A stretch of 64,000 nucleotides of DNA from Lucinisca nassula (GCA_963580285.1 OY757011.1:2570501-2634500), one strand, 5' to 3'; positions 42,930 through 54,820 are shown, counted from the first letter of the stretch. The notes: generated from the sequence alone by a model not told the origin. Numbers and translations are program-made.

Positions 42930-43684
42930 TAAATATAGAGCCTGATCAGAGTCTCATCTTTTCGACCTATGTATGCCACAAGATCCATAGATTACTCCAG
43001 CTACCTGCGAATACACTGATCAGACTGCGCAGAGTATTTGCCGCTCCATATTGCGTAGTCTGATCAAATGCTTCGGTGGTCATATATAGCAAAATTTGTG
43101 GTTTCCTGGAATCTCGCAGTTCGATCAAATTTCGCTGGGACTACTACAGCACAATATATGGAAACTTTTACTACCAAAATTTGACACTTTTCAGATTAAA
43201 AAAAAAAATCTTATATTTGTTATAATCCTGCTCAAAAATGTAGATTGGGTGCGCGCACGATTAAAAATTCTGTTGTTTTCAATACACGAGATGAAATATT
43301 TTTGGTTTTCATCAAAAAAAGTAAATATTCTCTATAACTCTATATCTCGCAGTCTGATCAGTGATTGTACATGTCCTGTTCTCATACACCAGTGTGTACA
43401 CTTTGCTGTGCCACGGCTCATTTTCTGTTTATCCGAAACATATATTTTCTTAGAAAACTGTAATTCCTTTTGGAAGTGGTAGAACTAGTATAAGCTTCTT
43501 ACATTTGGTTTCCATCTTTGAGCCATCAGAATTCAAACATCTTCCCAATTAGCATAGTTATGGCACGCTAGTTCCTGGAACAGACAAATGAAATTAAATT
43601 GGTAATTAACGATTTCAAAAGTACACCTCAAATTCATCGGAATAGTGTCAAATTACCATAATTGGAACACAGAAACAGACAAGT
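42930..43684. other. Unassigned; inverted GATCAGACT motifs and a Pal-A scrap
   Basis: TGATCAGACTGCGCA (43,018) and TGCGTAGTCTGATCA (43,053) form a loose stem. 43,155-43,250 resembles half a Pal-A. No gene. Confidence 0.35.
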
Positions 43685-43695
43685 ACAGAACATTG

Positions 43696-44008
43696 TATCG
43701 CCCCCGCCCATAGGGGCTTGAAGAAATATATGGGCTGCATGATGCTTCCACGCAGAGCTGAATCCAGCCCGCACACTAGTACTGGTAAACCGCTTAGAGG
43801 ATCTAAGCTTGTCCAGGAACCGCGGTGCGAGGCGGACCGTCCATGCTAATAAACACTATTGGTTTCATTAGGCGACAGGGCTTGAGAAGTCATTTCATCT
43901 CAATGTCGGGTAAAAGTCCCACAAAATTGGAAGCAACGTCTCCAAAATGACCTTTACAGTGTTGACGGGGACGTTAAACCTCAAATCAAACAAACAAACA
44001 AACAAACA
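43696..44008 (+). mobile_element. SINE-3, full length, TSD ACAGAACATTG
   Basis: Exact 11-bp TSD (43,685-43,695; 44,009-44,019). Tail (CAAA)n of about six units. Belongs to the variant with GAATCCAGCCCGCACACTAG. Confidence 0.95.
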
Positions 44009-44111
44009 ACAGAACATTGGAACAGATTTGCCTGAAATGAATAAAACACAGACATAAAATTTTGCTGGCTTAAATTGATGATAAAGAAATGGAAAAGTAA
44101 CTAAATGCGTT

Positions 44112-44286
44112 CTATTACGAAAACAAGCCAAAACAAATACATTGACTATTTTACCGCCAAAAATCGAAAATTTTACGATAAAAAATTGTGATATTTTTCT
44201 TATTTCTGCTCCCTGCAAACCCCAGTTTTACTATTTAAAAGTGGGGTTCAAGGTGGTCAAAATTACATAGGCGTGTTTACGTGATG
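44112..44286. mobile_element. Pal-A1 MITE lacking the core hairpin
   Basis: TATTACGAAAACAAGCC to GGCGTGTTTACGTGATG; the arms are joined at TATTTCTGCTCCCTGCAAAC, an asymmetric core deletion. Confidence 0.85.
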
Positions 44287-44331
44287 TACTTTATTTATTA
44301 AGGACAAATATTCTGCACCTAAATTGGTAAT

Positions 44332-44580
44332 CTGAGGTCGCGGGTTCGATACCTGCTGGGTCGGCAATATCCTATCGCAGAAATTGCTGGCCAAATCCTT
44401 TCTACGGTCATCCACTACCTTTCGCCTGATTCAAGAAGGACAGTTGTCAATTTCTGGCGAACGAATATGCACTGTACTGGTTAATCGCTTATGTATAAAG
44501 ACGTGCTGTTAGGTTAACTAACCAGTCCGATATGACCTCAACAGTTTTGACGTAAAACTACAAAACAACTACAAAACAAA
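44332..44580 (+). mobile_element. SINE-2, 5'-truncated
   Basis: Starts at the B box (GCGGGTTCGATACCTGCTGG) and ends CAACAGTTTTGACGTAAAAC plus an ACAAA tail. Confidence 0.85.
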
Positions 44581-44595
44581 TTATATTAACTTCTG

Positions 44596-44998
44596 CGCAC
44601 AAGTAATTATCTTGTTCGCACAACATATTATCTTGTTTGCACAACAGAGATCTTGTGCAGAAAACATAATATCTTGTGCATACAAGATAGTATTTTGTTC
44701 GCACAACTCAATATCTTATGCGGACAACATATTATCTTGTAAGCACAATTTAATCAGGCGCATAAGATATTATGTTGTCCGCACAAGATCTATGTTGTGC
44801 AAACAAGATAATATGTTGTGCGAACAAGATATTATCTTGTGCGCACAAGATAATATCTTGTGCGCACCAGGTATTATGTTATCCGCCCAAGATATATTAT
44901 GTTGTCCACATCTTGTTCGCACAACATATTATTTTGTGCGCACAAGATAATGTCTTGTTCGCACAACTTAATATCTCGTTCGCACAACATATTAAAAA
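44596..44998. repeat. 22-bp palindromic minisatellite
   Basis: About 18 units of ATCTTGTKCGCACAACATAT type. Each unit contains two interleaved dyads; 44,831-44,854 is a perfect 24-bp palindrome centred on TTGTGCGCACAA. Units occur on both strands in effect. Confidence 0.95.
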
Positions 44999-45094
44999 AT
45001 GCGCGTCCCTTCCCGGGTTCCGTAGATACCAGTTGACTCAGTGAAGATTTGGGTTCGCCCGAATGAGGCTACACGCTACCATCATGGTCACTAG

Positions 45095-45425
45095 GCCGCT
45101 TTAAACCCCAATTTATACAAAGTAAACCTGGGTTTACTGGGGTTTACATTATTTGTTTTTCTATTTTATTGCCCAGAGACATAGGCTGTGGGTACTCGAC
45201 TTATGTTTTTAGTATAAATAAGACACACCACTTTGCCTGGGCAAGCTTAGTCCTTCTAAGCAGTTTACCAGTACTCATTTGTGGTCAGTTTCAGCTCTTC
45301 GTGGAAGCTTCATGCAATCCAATCTATTTCTCAAAGCTCCGATATCGGTGGCGATTTTTTTTCGTCAGTTAGATTACCCTTTTGGAGCAAAAGCACGTTG
45401 TCACATGGGTGTGTAATCACAATGT
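45095..45425. mobile_element. Pal-A2 MITE with SINE-3 fragment in its core
   Basis: Left arm CCCCAATTTATACAAAGTAA, right end GGGTGTGTAATCACAATG; the core is replaced from about 45,228. Confidence 0.7.
45230..45357 (-). mobile_element. SINE-3 5' fragment
   Basis: CTTTGCCTGGGCAAGCTTAG to TATTTCTCAAAGCTCCGAT. Confidence 0.75.
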
Positions 45426-45427
45426 TT

Positions 45428-45722
45428 AAGGGAAATGGATACACCTGGTACAATTTTTCGCCATCTTTAAAGGTAGACAACTTTAGGGCCTTCCGAGCAA
45501 ATTATTTCCTTTAAGTGTTGAACCCTGTTGACATGAGATGTCTCCCATGTCACAAGGGTCAACTCTTAAAGGAAAGAATTTGCTCCTGAGGAGCAAATTC
45601 TTTCCTTTAAGAGTAGATCCCTCTTTCAGTGGGAAAGGGCTTATAGAAAAGCGAACAGAAAGTCCCGAAAGTTGTCTCCCTTTAAAAAATGGCGGAAAAT
45701 CTGCCAGGTGTTCCCATTCCTC
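45428..45722. mobile_element. Pal-J MITE, long TIR
   Basis: Terminal arms of about 65 bp pair (AATGGATACACCTGGTA ... / GCCAGGTGTTCCCATT), and a perfect inner hairpin AAAGGAAAGAATTTGCTCCT / AGGAGCAAATTCTTTCCTTT sits in the middle. Confidence 0.85.
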
Positions 45723-46390
45723 TTAGGCTTTGGTGAGCGCACATACCCAAAGATGTAGACTGGCTCCCGTCGTCAAACTATTAATTAGTCAAACTTACAA
45801 AAATATGTTTTCACTGATGTGTTACTGATTCCAGCTGAGTTTGACGTATGTTCTAAGTGTAGAAAGAAAGACAACTTTGAAGGAAAAGAAATGTTTGGAT
45901 TGTGTTTCTTGATCAAGTTTACATAAATCCATGAGAAAAAATATGAACATACGACAGGGAGCCAGTCTACCAAAGATGCGGTTTCGCTCTTTATGGTTCC
46001 TACTAATATTGAGTACCAGACACAATCATTTCTGACAGTTTATCAACAGAGCACATTTACTGATGTTTGGAATTAATTAATACTTCTTCAGACCATCTTA
46101 TAATGAGTACTTTTCCTTAACGTATATCGCGGACCATAGCTTGTTCTTAATGAAAACAAGGTGGGCAGGCGCCAGACAGGGTAAAGTATTCGTTTCTTGT
46201 AAATGATTTGTATAACGAATAAAATGGCAGAATATTAGAGAGCCATTGTAATATCAAAGCACTGACAGCTCACTGATTGAGCTGGGAATTTTATAGACCA
46301 GATACTAGTCTGATAATTGAGTTGTTTTTATGTATAATTTTAAACTTCTTGTCCATAGCTAGTCTATTGACTGGGCGGTCTTCAGCTATC
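45723..46390. other. No recognised feature
   Basis: About 670 bp without repeat or coding signal. Confidence 0.4.
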
Positions 46391-46533
46391 CAGTACGAAA
46401 ACACGCCTATACAAATACATTGTAGATTTTATCGCCGGAAAATGGAAAAAGTAAGATGAAAAGTTATGATATTTTTCTTATTTCTGCTCAAAATAGAGAT
46501 TGTGGGTACACGTTAGAACCGCCTCATCGAGGC

Positions 46534-47323
<790 letters not shown>

Positions 47324-47462
47324 AAATTTTAGAGTAGAAATAAGCTTTACCCCCGCAAGCCCCAGTTTTACTATATAAAAGTGGGGTTCAAGGGGGTTAA
47401 AATTATAAAGGCGTGTTTTCGTGATGTAAAGATGCATTCCACAGTTTCACACAGCTGGACGA

Positions 47463-47591
47463 GGCGGTTCAATTTATGTTTTTAGGAGAAATAAGAAAAA
47501 TAATATATATAAATATCCATATAAACCCCTGTTTTACTATAAAAAATTGTGGTTTAAGGGGATCAAAATTATATAGCCGTGGTTCCGTGAT
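47463..47591. mobile_element. Pal-A1 MITE, right half
   Basis: GAGGCGGTTCAATTTATG to GCCGTGGTTCCGTGAT; 36 bp after the preceding copy. Confidence 0.7.
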
Positions 47592-47706
47592 ATTTAGCAT
47601 CGCCATTAAACGAAATTTGTTACTGGAAAAAAACCTAGAATTTGCCTCCACAAACAACATTTTCCAGTACAACGCCCACCCTTATTCAGATATCCATTTA
47701 TTAATT

Positions 47707-47942
47707 GGGCCCCGTCAAGCGATTTTGGTACTTATCGCCTATCCGAGCAGCGAAGGTTCAGGCGAGCCTGCGCATCCGCGCAGTCTCGCCAGAACCTTCG
47801 CTGCTTCCTCATACAAGCAGTGAATCAAGAGGAACCTTCAGACAGAAAGCCATATCCCTGGCCCCTCTGAATGTCTGGGCATGCGCAGTTAAAATGTGTC
47901 ATGACGGAATGCTCGAAGACACAAATTCGCTTGGCGGGGCTC
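47707..47942 (+). mobile_element. Pal-F MITE
   Basis: 236 bp, flanks AATT and AATC; hairpin arms near perfect. Confidence 0.85.
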
Positions 47943-48309
47943 AATCTAAAATGGCACTATTATCAGAGACAGACAAGAGCCGCCATCAACATAAATCCAA
48001 ATGTCTGCCAGTGAAAACGACGTTACGTGACGAATATCGTTATTGTTAAATATTTTGTGACAGTTGCAAATTATTGACGCTATTCAATTATAAATCGTCG
48101 CCATACATGCGCATCTGCAATAGACAATTTCCTATTTTGCACATCCCAACAATGCTATCTGTCTAGTAGAGGTCTTGTTCACATGTTAAAAGAAGGTTAC
48201 CTGATTTTTTCGACTGATTGTAAGTTTTACAGAAATCCTCAAAGCCATCGATCCACTCGAACCTAATCAGTTTCATGTCTGGCTTAAAATGGATATTAGC
48301 TAAGAGCAT
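47943..48309. other. No recognised feature
   Basis: Nothing seen in about 370 bp. Confidence 0.4.
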
Positions 48310-48493
48310 ACACCCAGATCATACGCCAAAACACAAACCCTGATAACCTTATCGTATAGAGAACAGTGTGGTTAACAGGGGTGTACATTATTTTTGTTAG
48401 TTTTGCTCAAACCATGGATGCAATCACCTCAATGAGGTGGGTCTGGCCGGCACCCACAATCTAAATCATGCGTGTGGAAATAAGAGAAGTATC
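48310..48493. mobile_element. Pal-A2 MITE, decayed
   Basis: TATCGTATAGAGAACAGTGT, GTACATTATTTTTGTTAGTT, then ATCACCTCAATGAGGTGGGT and CACCCACAATCTAAA. Confidence 0.6.
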
Positions 48494-48774
48494 ATATTAC
48501 GGTAACACACCCGTGTTACATAGTGCATTTTTTCACATCTCCAAAATGGCTACTTTTCGGATGAAAATCCATGATATTTTTCTTATTCATACTGCAAACA
48601 TAGGTTATGGGTGCTCGTTAGAACCGCCTCATTGAGGCGGTTCTAACGAGTACCCACAACCTATGTCTTGGAGTAAAAATAAGAAAACTAATGATTACCC
48701 CCGTAAACCCCAGTTTTCTCTATATAAATTGGGGTGTAAGGGGGTGTTCATTTCACGGACGTGTTCACGTGATC
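48494..48774. mobile_element. Pal-A2 MITE
   Basis: ATTACGGTAACACACCCGTG to GGACGTGTTCACGTGAT; perfect core hairpin. Abuts the Sat357 edge. Confidence 0.9.
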
Positions 48775-48783
48775 ATTGGCTCG

Positions 48784-49266
48784 ACAAAGTTAGCAGGATG
48801 GCAGGACAGCAGGATGAAACATGTTAAGTTAGCAGGATGGCAGGACAGCAGGATGAAACATTAAGTTAGCGGGATGGCAGGACAGCAGGACAGCAGGATG
48901 AAACATAATAAGTGAACAGGATGGCAGGACAGCAGGATGAAATATTAAGTCAGCAGGATGGCAGGACAGCAGGATGAAACTAATAATTTAGGCGGATGGA
49001 AGAATAGCAGGATGAGAACTTGTTCTGAATTTCAAAATATATACAACAATGTAATTGGCACCTATAGCTATGTTAGAAACTAGAAATCAAATTTAGTCCC
49101 TTCCCGTCTTTAAAGCGTACGGCCGCGAAAACCCAATTTTCGTCCTGCCACAAATTCACCCAGATGAAAAATTGTTTCAAATCACTAAACTTTTACCATC
49201 ATGTTGTAGGCAACAAAAATCTATGTAAGAAAGTGAAAATTAAATTTGGCTCCTATCAGCGTTTAA
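48784..49266 (+). repeat. Sat357 forward array, left segment with 36-bp edge repeats
   Basis: 48,784-49,000 holds about six short units of the form GTTAGCAGGATGGCAGGACA then GCAGGATGAAACATTAA, a local amplification of one part of the satellite unit. From 49,010 the normal unit runs to GCGTTTAA at 49,266, where TTAA-1 begins. Confidence 0.9.
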
Positions 49267-49874
49267 GGAGGGTCGCGCATAATTGACTCTGCCGTAATCA
49301 GGTTCGAATTTTTACCTCAAAATGATATTTGTTTCTATTTAGTTTTCAAAGTGTTTTCTGAGGTTTTTGTAACATTTAATAACCATTGCAATGTGCATTT
49401 TGTTATAAATTATTTTGCGACTTCATAGACTACTTTCCGGTCTAGTCCGCATGGCTGGAAGCACAGGAAAATAGAGGGATAAACCGACTAACCCTGTATT
49501 TTTCCAGCTACTGGTTTGTTTCATCCGACTGCAGCCCATCAGCTGTCCATGGCAAATCTGAACTCGCTTTACTTTATTTTTCCATTGGTGTCAAAAATAT
49601 AGCCTCGAAGAGTCTATCAGTTCACATATTCCACGGCCATACTTTGTCAACACAAACAAAACGATGAATCAATAGTGACGTTTACTTTAGTTTGCGTGAC
49701 GTCATATATATGGAAAGAAAACACTGCCATATTTGATAACTAAAAGTGCAGACTGTAATGCCTGGCAGCGCACAATATTCTTTTAAGTGTCAGTCGCAGT
49801 CTCAGGTTCAATTACTGTTAAGCCACCTCAGTGAACAAATAGCCTGTGCCAGCACCCATAATTAGGATCTTGCA

Positions 49875-50095
49875 CTCAACAGGTGTAGGCCTACTGGTAA
49901 ACTGCTAAGAGGATCTAAGCCTGCCCAGGCAAAGCGGTGCGAGTCGGCCTGTCCATGTTGGTTCAATTGGCGGCGGGGTTTTAGTTGACATTTCATCATA
50001 AGGTCGGGTAAATGTCCCACAAAATTGGAAGCGACGTCTTCAAAATGACCTTTACAGTATTGACGGGGACATTAAACCTCAAATCAAACAAACAA
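49875..50095 (+). mobile_element. SINE-3, 3' two-thirds
   Basis: From GGCCTACTGGTAAACTGCTA to GACATTAAACCTCAAATCAA plus CAAACAA. Confidence 0.85.
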
Positions 50096-50227
50096 TAATC
50101 AAGCTTAAGCAAAAGGGTGTACAAGAAAAAATCCCTTTGATCTGTTTCGAATATAAAGATGATGGTTTAGGTTGTGCCACACGGAGCCTTTGTATGCCCA
50201 CACATCCACCATCATAACAGAATTTTG

Positions 50228-50412
50228 TCAATGTACCGGCTCCAGCCAATCGGGCTGCATGATGCTTTTACGCAGAGCTGAAACCGACCGCACGTGAGAA
50301 CTAGTAAACCGCTTAGAGGGTCTAAACCTGCCCAGGAAAATGGGTCAGAGTCGGACCGTCCATGCATATAAACCCTATTGGTTTCGTTGAGCGGCAGGGC
50401 TAGAGATGTCAT
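50228..50412 (+). mobile_element. SINE-3, 5' part
   Basis: CCGGCTCCAGCCAATCGGGC to CAGGGCTAGAGATGTCATTT, where it meets an inverted partner. Confidence 0.8.
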
Positions 50413-50415
50413 TTT

Positions 50416-50645
50416 AACGTCAACATAATATTGGTCATTTTGGAGAGGTTACTTCCCAATTTGTGGGTCTTTTTACCCGACATTGAGATGAAACCTGACA
50501 GCCAGTGAAACCAATCTATATGTTTATAAGGACCGTCCGCCTTGCACCACTTTACCTGAGCATGGCGGTCTACTCGTACTCATGAGTGATTGGGTTAGTA
50601 TCATGCAGCACAATCTTTTTCTTCAAGGCCAGTTCGGGGCTATCA
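50416..50645 (-). mobile_element. SINE-3, diverged, tail-to-tail with the previous copy
   Basis: ACGTCAACATAATATTGGTC to CTTCAAGGCCAGTTCGGGG. Confidence 0.75.
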
Positions 50646-50689
50646 TGCATTGTAGAGACTATATTTATGAGAAGTTTTTGGACGATGCC

Positions 50690-51028
50690 TTTGAAGGGGT
50701 GTAGCACACTGAAGTGATTCAGCTATGATTACAAAGCCCCCCCCCCCCCCCCACACACACACACACCCCGAACAGAACTCGCATGACAAGACATAAAGCA
50801 CAATGATGAAATGCATTAGGCTGAGAAAAGAGCCTTGAGGAACACCGACCTTCAATTCGAATTCTTCAATGGAACCAACACAAAAACGCATACGGCTCCG
50901 CGAATTAGCATACACCCACTGGACCATTCGAACATTCCACTCCTCCACTTCAAATTTTCTCTGTGCCTCCCAGATGACTTTCCGAGACACTCAACCAAAT
51001 GCCTTCTCAAGGTCCACGAAAGCCACTA
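50690..51028 (-). pseudogene. LINE reverse-transcriptase fragment
   Basis: On minus: VAFVDLEKAFG (motif A, catalytic-region stop just after), then SRKVIWEAQRKFEVEEWNVR, MVQWVYANSRSRMRF and VGVPQGSFLS (motif B), ending near VIIAESL. A third LINE family. A C tract with (AC)n (50,737-50,766) sits where motif C should be. Confidence 0.85.
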
Positions 51029-51029
51029 T

Positions 51030-51362
51030 GTGGGAATGCAACTGCCATTTTGGCTTTCCGCTAGTGATGTTTCCATTACGGTCTAGTTATTCATGTTCGT
51101 GGTTCTTTCCCTTTGGTGTGTCTGATCGGAGGTGTTGGGTAATTGTATCGATTCCATTTTTTGATTGATTGATTTCCCGTTTCCCCGTGTCGCGGGTCGT
51201 CGGCTGGTGGGGTTCCAGGGAACGAATCCATGCTGGCACTACACCGTAGCCGCTCGATGGTACCCCCATTCCCCGTTGTCGGTGAATGGGGAGACCACTG
51301 CTCGGCTCCAGCCCCTGTATCGATTCCAGGTCATTGCCATCACTTTTATCCACTTTCGGAAA
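51030..51362 (+). repeat. Rep-D fragment split by SINE-5
   Basis: TGTGGGAATGCAACTGCCAT to AATTGTATCGATTCC, then AGGTCATTGCCATCACTTTT after the insertion. Confidence 0.8.
51156..51315 (-). mobile_element. SINE-5: 160-bp retroposon, TSD TGTATCGATTCC
   Basis: Exact 12-bp TSD (51,144-51,155; 51,316-51,327). On minus it starts GGGGCTGGAGCCGAGCAGTG and ends GGGAAATCAATCAATC AAAAAAT, so the tail is (AATC)n plus A. The body is GC-rich (GGATTCGTTCCCTGGAACC is a weak B-box candidate). Parent RNA not recognised. Confidence 0.85.
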
Positions 51363-52362
51363 GTAAAAGGATAACTTATCTCACCTCCCTTTCACAGTTT
51401 GCATAAACAGGCAATAGATAATTAAATAGCGTTTCCGGTCAGTATGGCATGAAAAAAAAAACTTGTCAAAATTATAGAAAAAAAAAATAATTAGAAGTGT
51501 TTCTACTTTCCCTATAACGTTGGCAAATAATGTTTCCCAGGTATATTAATAACGTACATCTGACATTGTTTGAACGTCTGCGACAATGTTAATGGCTTCA
51601 TATCTTTTAAACATGAACAGAACGACAATATTGCTATATCAGAACATGCATTTTTGGACAGAAAAATCCATGTTTCACACCATAAAACTTATAAATGAAA
51701 TTGTGTTTCAATTCTAATGAAATACTTTGATTCATATCACATTAAGAAAGCAAAAGTATGTGCAATAATAGAGGTATAATCCTGGTTCTTGTCATTTAAA
51801 CAATATCTTAATGCTTTTTTAGCCATTTTTATTGGGGGGGGGGTAATTTTTTCTGCAATATTTCTCTCAGATGCCTGGTGACATGGTCAAATTTCACGCC
51901 TATTTCGTGTATCTAATATTATTACACAATATATGTGAAAATAAGAAAAATCTAAAGACGAAAAATGCATTCTTTTTTCAAATATAGCGAAAATTGCATC
52001 TCAAAACAGCAAAACATGCAGAAAAGGACATTTGTAAATAGGTGTTTCGACAAAAATCTGTGAAAGAGTTTGTCTTTCACACAAAGGTACGCAAACATGA
52101 CATTATCCTGCATTGTGGTTTTTTAACCAAACTTTGAAATATTGTTTTAAACAATTGTTATCGACAATTTGTCAATGACTGGGGTAATTATTGAAACATT
52201 CGATAAATTCGAAAACAGTACCCTTCTTTAAGGCTAAATAGCTCGAAATAAAGCCTGGTGTGCCTATATTTTTATACCGGCAAACGAGTGCAGAGATTTC
52301 AAGCTACAAAATATAAGCAAATAAAAAAAATCTAAAGAGAAAAGAATTACTCCCCACCCTCC

Positions 52363-54040
52363 TTAAAGCGTACGGCCGTGAAAACTCAATTTTCATCCTG
52401 CTGGAAGTGCAAAACCGATTTTCATCCTGCTGAACCTGTCAAGTTAGCAGGATGGCAGCACAGCAGGATGAGAAATTCTTCTGAATTTCAAAATAAATAC
52501 CACCATGTTGTAGGCATCTAAAAACTATGTAAGAAGCTAGAAATCAAATTTAGCCCTTTCCCGTCTTTAAGGCGTACGGCCGCGAAAACCTATTTTTCGT
52601 CCTGCCACAAATACACCCAGATGAAAAATTGTTTCAAATCACAAAACATTTACCGTCATGTTGTAGGCAACAAAAATCTATGAAAGAAAGTGAAAATTAA
52701 ATTTGGCTCCTATCAGCGTTTAAAGCGTACAGCCGTGAAAACTCAATTTTCATCCTGCTGGAAATGCAACATAAATTTTCATCCTGCTGAACCTGTCAAG
52801 TTAGCAGGATGGCAGAACAGCAGGATGAGGAATTCTTCTGAATTTCAAAATATTTACCACCATGATGTAGGCAGCTTTAAACTATGTAAGAAACTAGAAA
52901 TCAAATTTAGCCCTTTCCCGTCTTTGAAGCGTACGGCCGCAAAACCCAATTTTCGTTCTGCCACAAATACACCCAGATGAAAAGTTGTTTCAAATTACAA
53001 AACATTTACCATCATGTTGTAGGCAACAAAAATCTATGTAAGAAAGTGAAAATTAAATTTGGCTTTATCAGCGTTTAAAGCGTACAGCCGTAAAAACTCA
53101 ATTTTCATCCTGCTGGAATTGCAACACAATTTTCATCTTGCTGAACCTGTCATGTTGGCAGGATGGCAGCACAGCAGGATGAGAAATTCTTCTGAATTTC
53201 AAAATATTTACCACCATTTTGTAGGCATCTAAAATCTATGTAAGAAACTAGAAATCAAATTTAGCCCTTTACCGTCTTTAAGGCGTACGGCCGCGAAAAC
53301 CTATTTTTTGTCCTGCCACAAATACACCCAAATGAAAAATTGTTTCAAATCACAAAACATTTACCGTCATGTTGTAGGCAACAAAAATCTATGAAAGAAA
53401 GTGAAAATTAAATTTGGCTCCCATCAGAGTTTAAAGCGTACAGCCGTGAAAACTCAATTTTCATCCTGCTGGAAATGCAACATCAATTTTCATCCTGCTG
53501 AACCTGTCAGGTTAGCAAGATGGCAGCACAGCAGGATGAGAAATTATTCTGAATTTCAAAATATTTACCACCATGTTGTAGGCATCTAAAAACTCTGTAA
53601 GAAACTAGAAATCAAATTTAGCCCTTTCCCGTCTTTAAAGCGTACGGCCGCGAAAACCCATTTTTCGTCCTGCCACAAATACACCCAGATGAAAAATTGT
53701 TTCAAATCACAAAATATTTACCATCATGTTGTAGGCAACAAAAATCTATGTAAGAAAGTGAAAATTAAATTTGGCCCCTATTAGCGTTTAAAGCGTACGG
53801 CCGTGAAAACTCAATTTTCATCCTGCTGGAAATGCAACATCAATTTTCATCCTGCTGAACCTGTCAAGTTAGCAGGATGGCAGCACAGCAGGATGAGAAA
53901 TTCTTCTGAATTTCAAAATATTTACCACCATGCTGTAGGCAACAAAAATCTATGTAAGAAAATAGAAATTAAATTTGGCTCCTATCAGCGTTTAAAGCGT
54001 ACGACTGTGAAAACACAATCTTCTTCCTGCTGTTATGCAA
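52363..54040 (+). repeat. Sat357 forward array, right segment
   Basis: About 4.7 units. Each has two related halves starting TTTAAAGCGTACRGCCG: one with TCAATTTTCATCCTGCTGGA, the other with TTTTCGTCCTGCCACAAATA. It ends in a diverged unit at about 54,040. Confidence 0.95.
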
Positions 54041-54251
54041 CATTATTAAACGTTTTTTAATCATATGACGTTGTTGATAAGCAGTGGATAACTTCGTGTA
54101 ATAAAAATCGTATGACCACACGTATAATAACACTTTGGCGGGATTAAGTAACGTCATGTCGACGTCCATGTCAACCATGCATTTTTTTTTCAAATTGTCA
54201 GATAAAAGACGATAAAATCCAATTTAAAGTGGTCATATGATAAACAGAATC

Positions 54252-54338
54252 TTTCACTCGTGGTCATTTCATATGAAATTTATGAAACTCGCCAAAGGCT
54301 CGTTTCATAAATTTCATATGAAATGACCACTCGTGAAA
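54252..54338. repeat. 87-bp near-perfect palindrome
   Basis: TTTCACTCGTGGTCATTTCA ... TGAAATGACCACTCGTGAAA with an axis near CGCCAAAGGC; arms about 37 bp. Confidence 0.9.
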
Positions 54339-54344
54339 AATCGT

Positions 54345-54560
54345 CTATACCCGACATTGAGATGAAATGACTTCTCAAGCCCTGTCGCCCAATGAAACCA
54401 ATAGGGTTTATGAGCATGGACAGCCCGATTTGCACAGCTTTGCCGGGACAGGCTTAGATCCTCTAAGTAGTTTACTAATACTCGTGTGTGGTAAGTTCCA
54501 GCTCTGCGTGGAAGCATCATGCAGCCCGACCCATCTTTTTCTTTAAGCCCCAATGGGGAC
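54345..54560 (-). mobile_element. SINE-3, 5' two-thirds
   Basis: ACCCGACATTGAGATGAAAT to CTTTAAGCCCCAATGGGGAC. Confidence 0.85.
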
Positions 54561-54672
54561 GTAAAACTTTAAATAAAATCACATTTGATGTAAAGCAAAC
54601 TCAGTCACTAAATCCGTTTAGGCTTGTGAAAAAGTTGGCAAAAAGAAAGAACAAGAATTCCGCTGAAGGCTA

Positions 54673-54820
54673 TGTCGCGCCTGTGGTAAACTTGAACCTT
54701 AGGGTGAACGCTAGGGTGGTCGCAAATGTTGACGCCTTGACGAACGGACGGACGAACGAACGGACGAACGGACGGAAAACCGGGCGCCTATATCGCGCCA
54801 TGCTAATAGCAGGCGCGACA
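54673..54820. mobile_element. 148-bp element with TIR TGTCGCGCCTG
   Basis: Perfect 11-bp inverted ends TGTCGCGCCTG / CAGGCGCGACA enclose a (GAACGGAC)n-type run (54,741-54,776). No clear TSD. Layout resembles a short tandem-repeat element of the TRE type. Confidence 0.6.

Larger units (their letters stand above)
49267..52362. mobile_element. TTAA-1: 3,096-bp element inserted in Sat357
   Basis: Ends GGAGGGTCGCGCATAATT and AATTACTCCCCACCCTCC (imperfect TIR of about 18 bp), flanked by TTAA at 49,263-49,266 and 52,363-52,366. Removing it restores the satellite reading GCGTTTAAAGCGTACGG. TTAA duplication is shared by piggyBac and Kolobok elements; no transposase frame is visible, so it is either non-autonomous or decayed. 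It contains SINE-3, LINE and Rep-D insertions. Confidence 0.85.

Noticed and set aside
44612..45044. Open frames of 112 and 90 codons
   Set aside because: Read through the 22-bp minisatellite; the protein is a repetitive by-product.
48784..49010. CRISPR-like regularly spaced repeats
   Set aside because: Spacers are not unique; it is a direct tandem satellite edge in an animal genome.
53969..54193. 74-codon minus frame near the satellite edge
   Set aside because: Starts in unique sequence and ends in Sat357; no recognisable domain.
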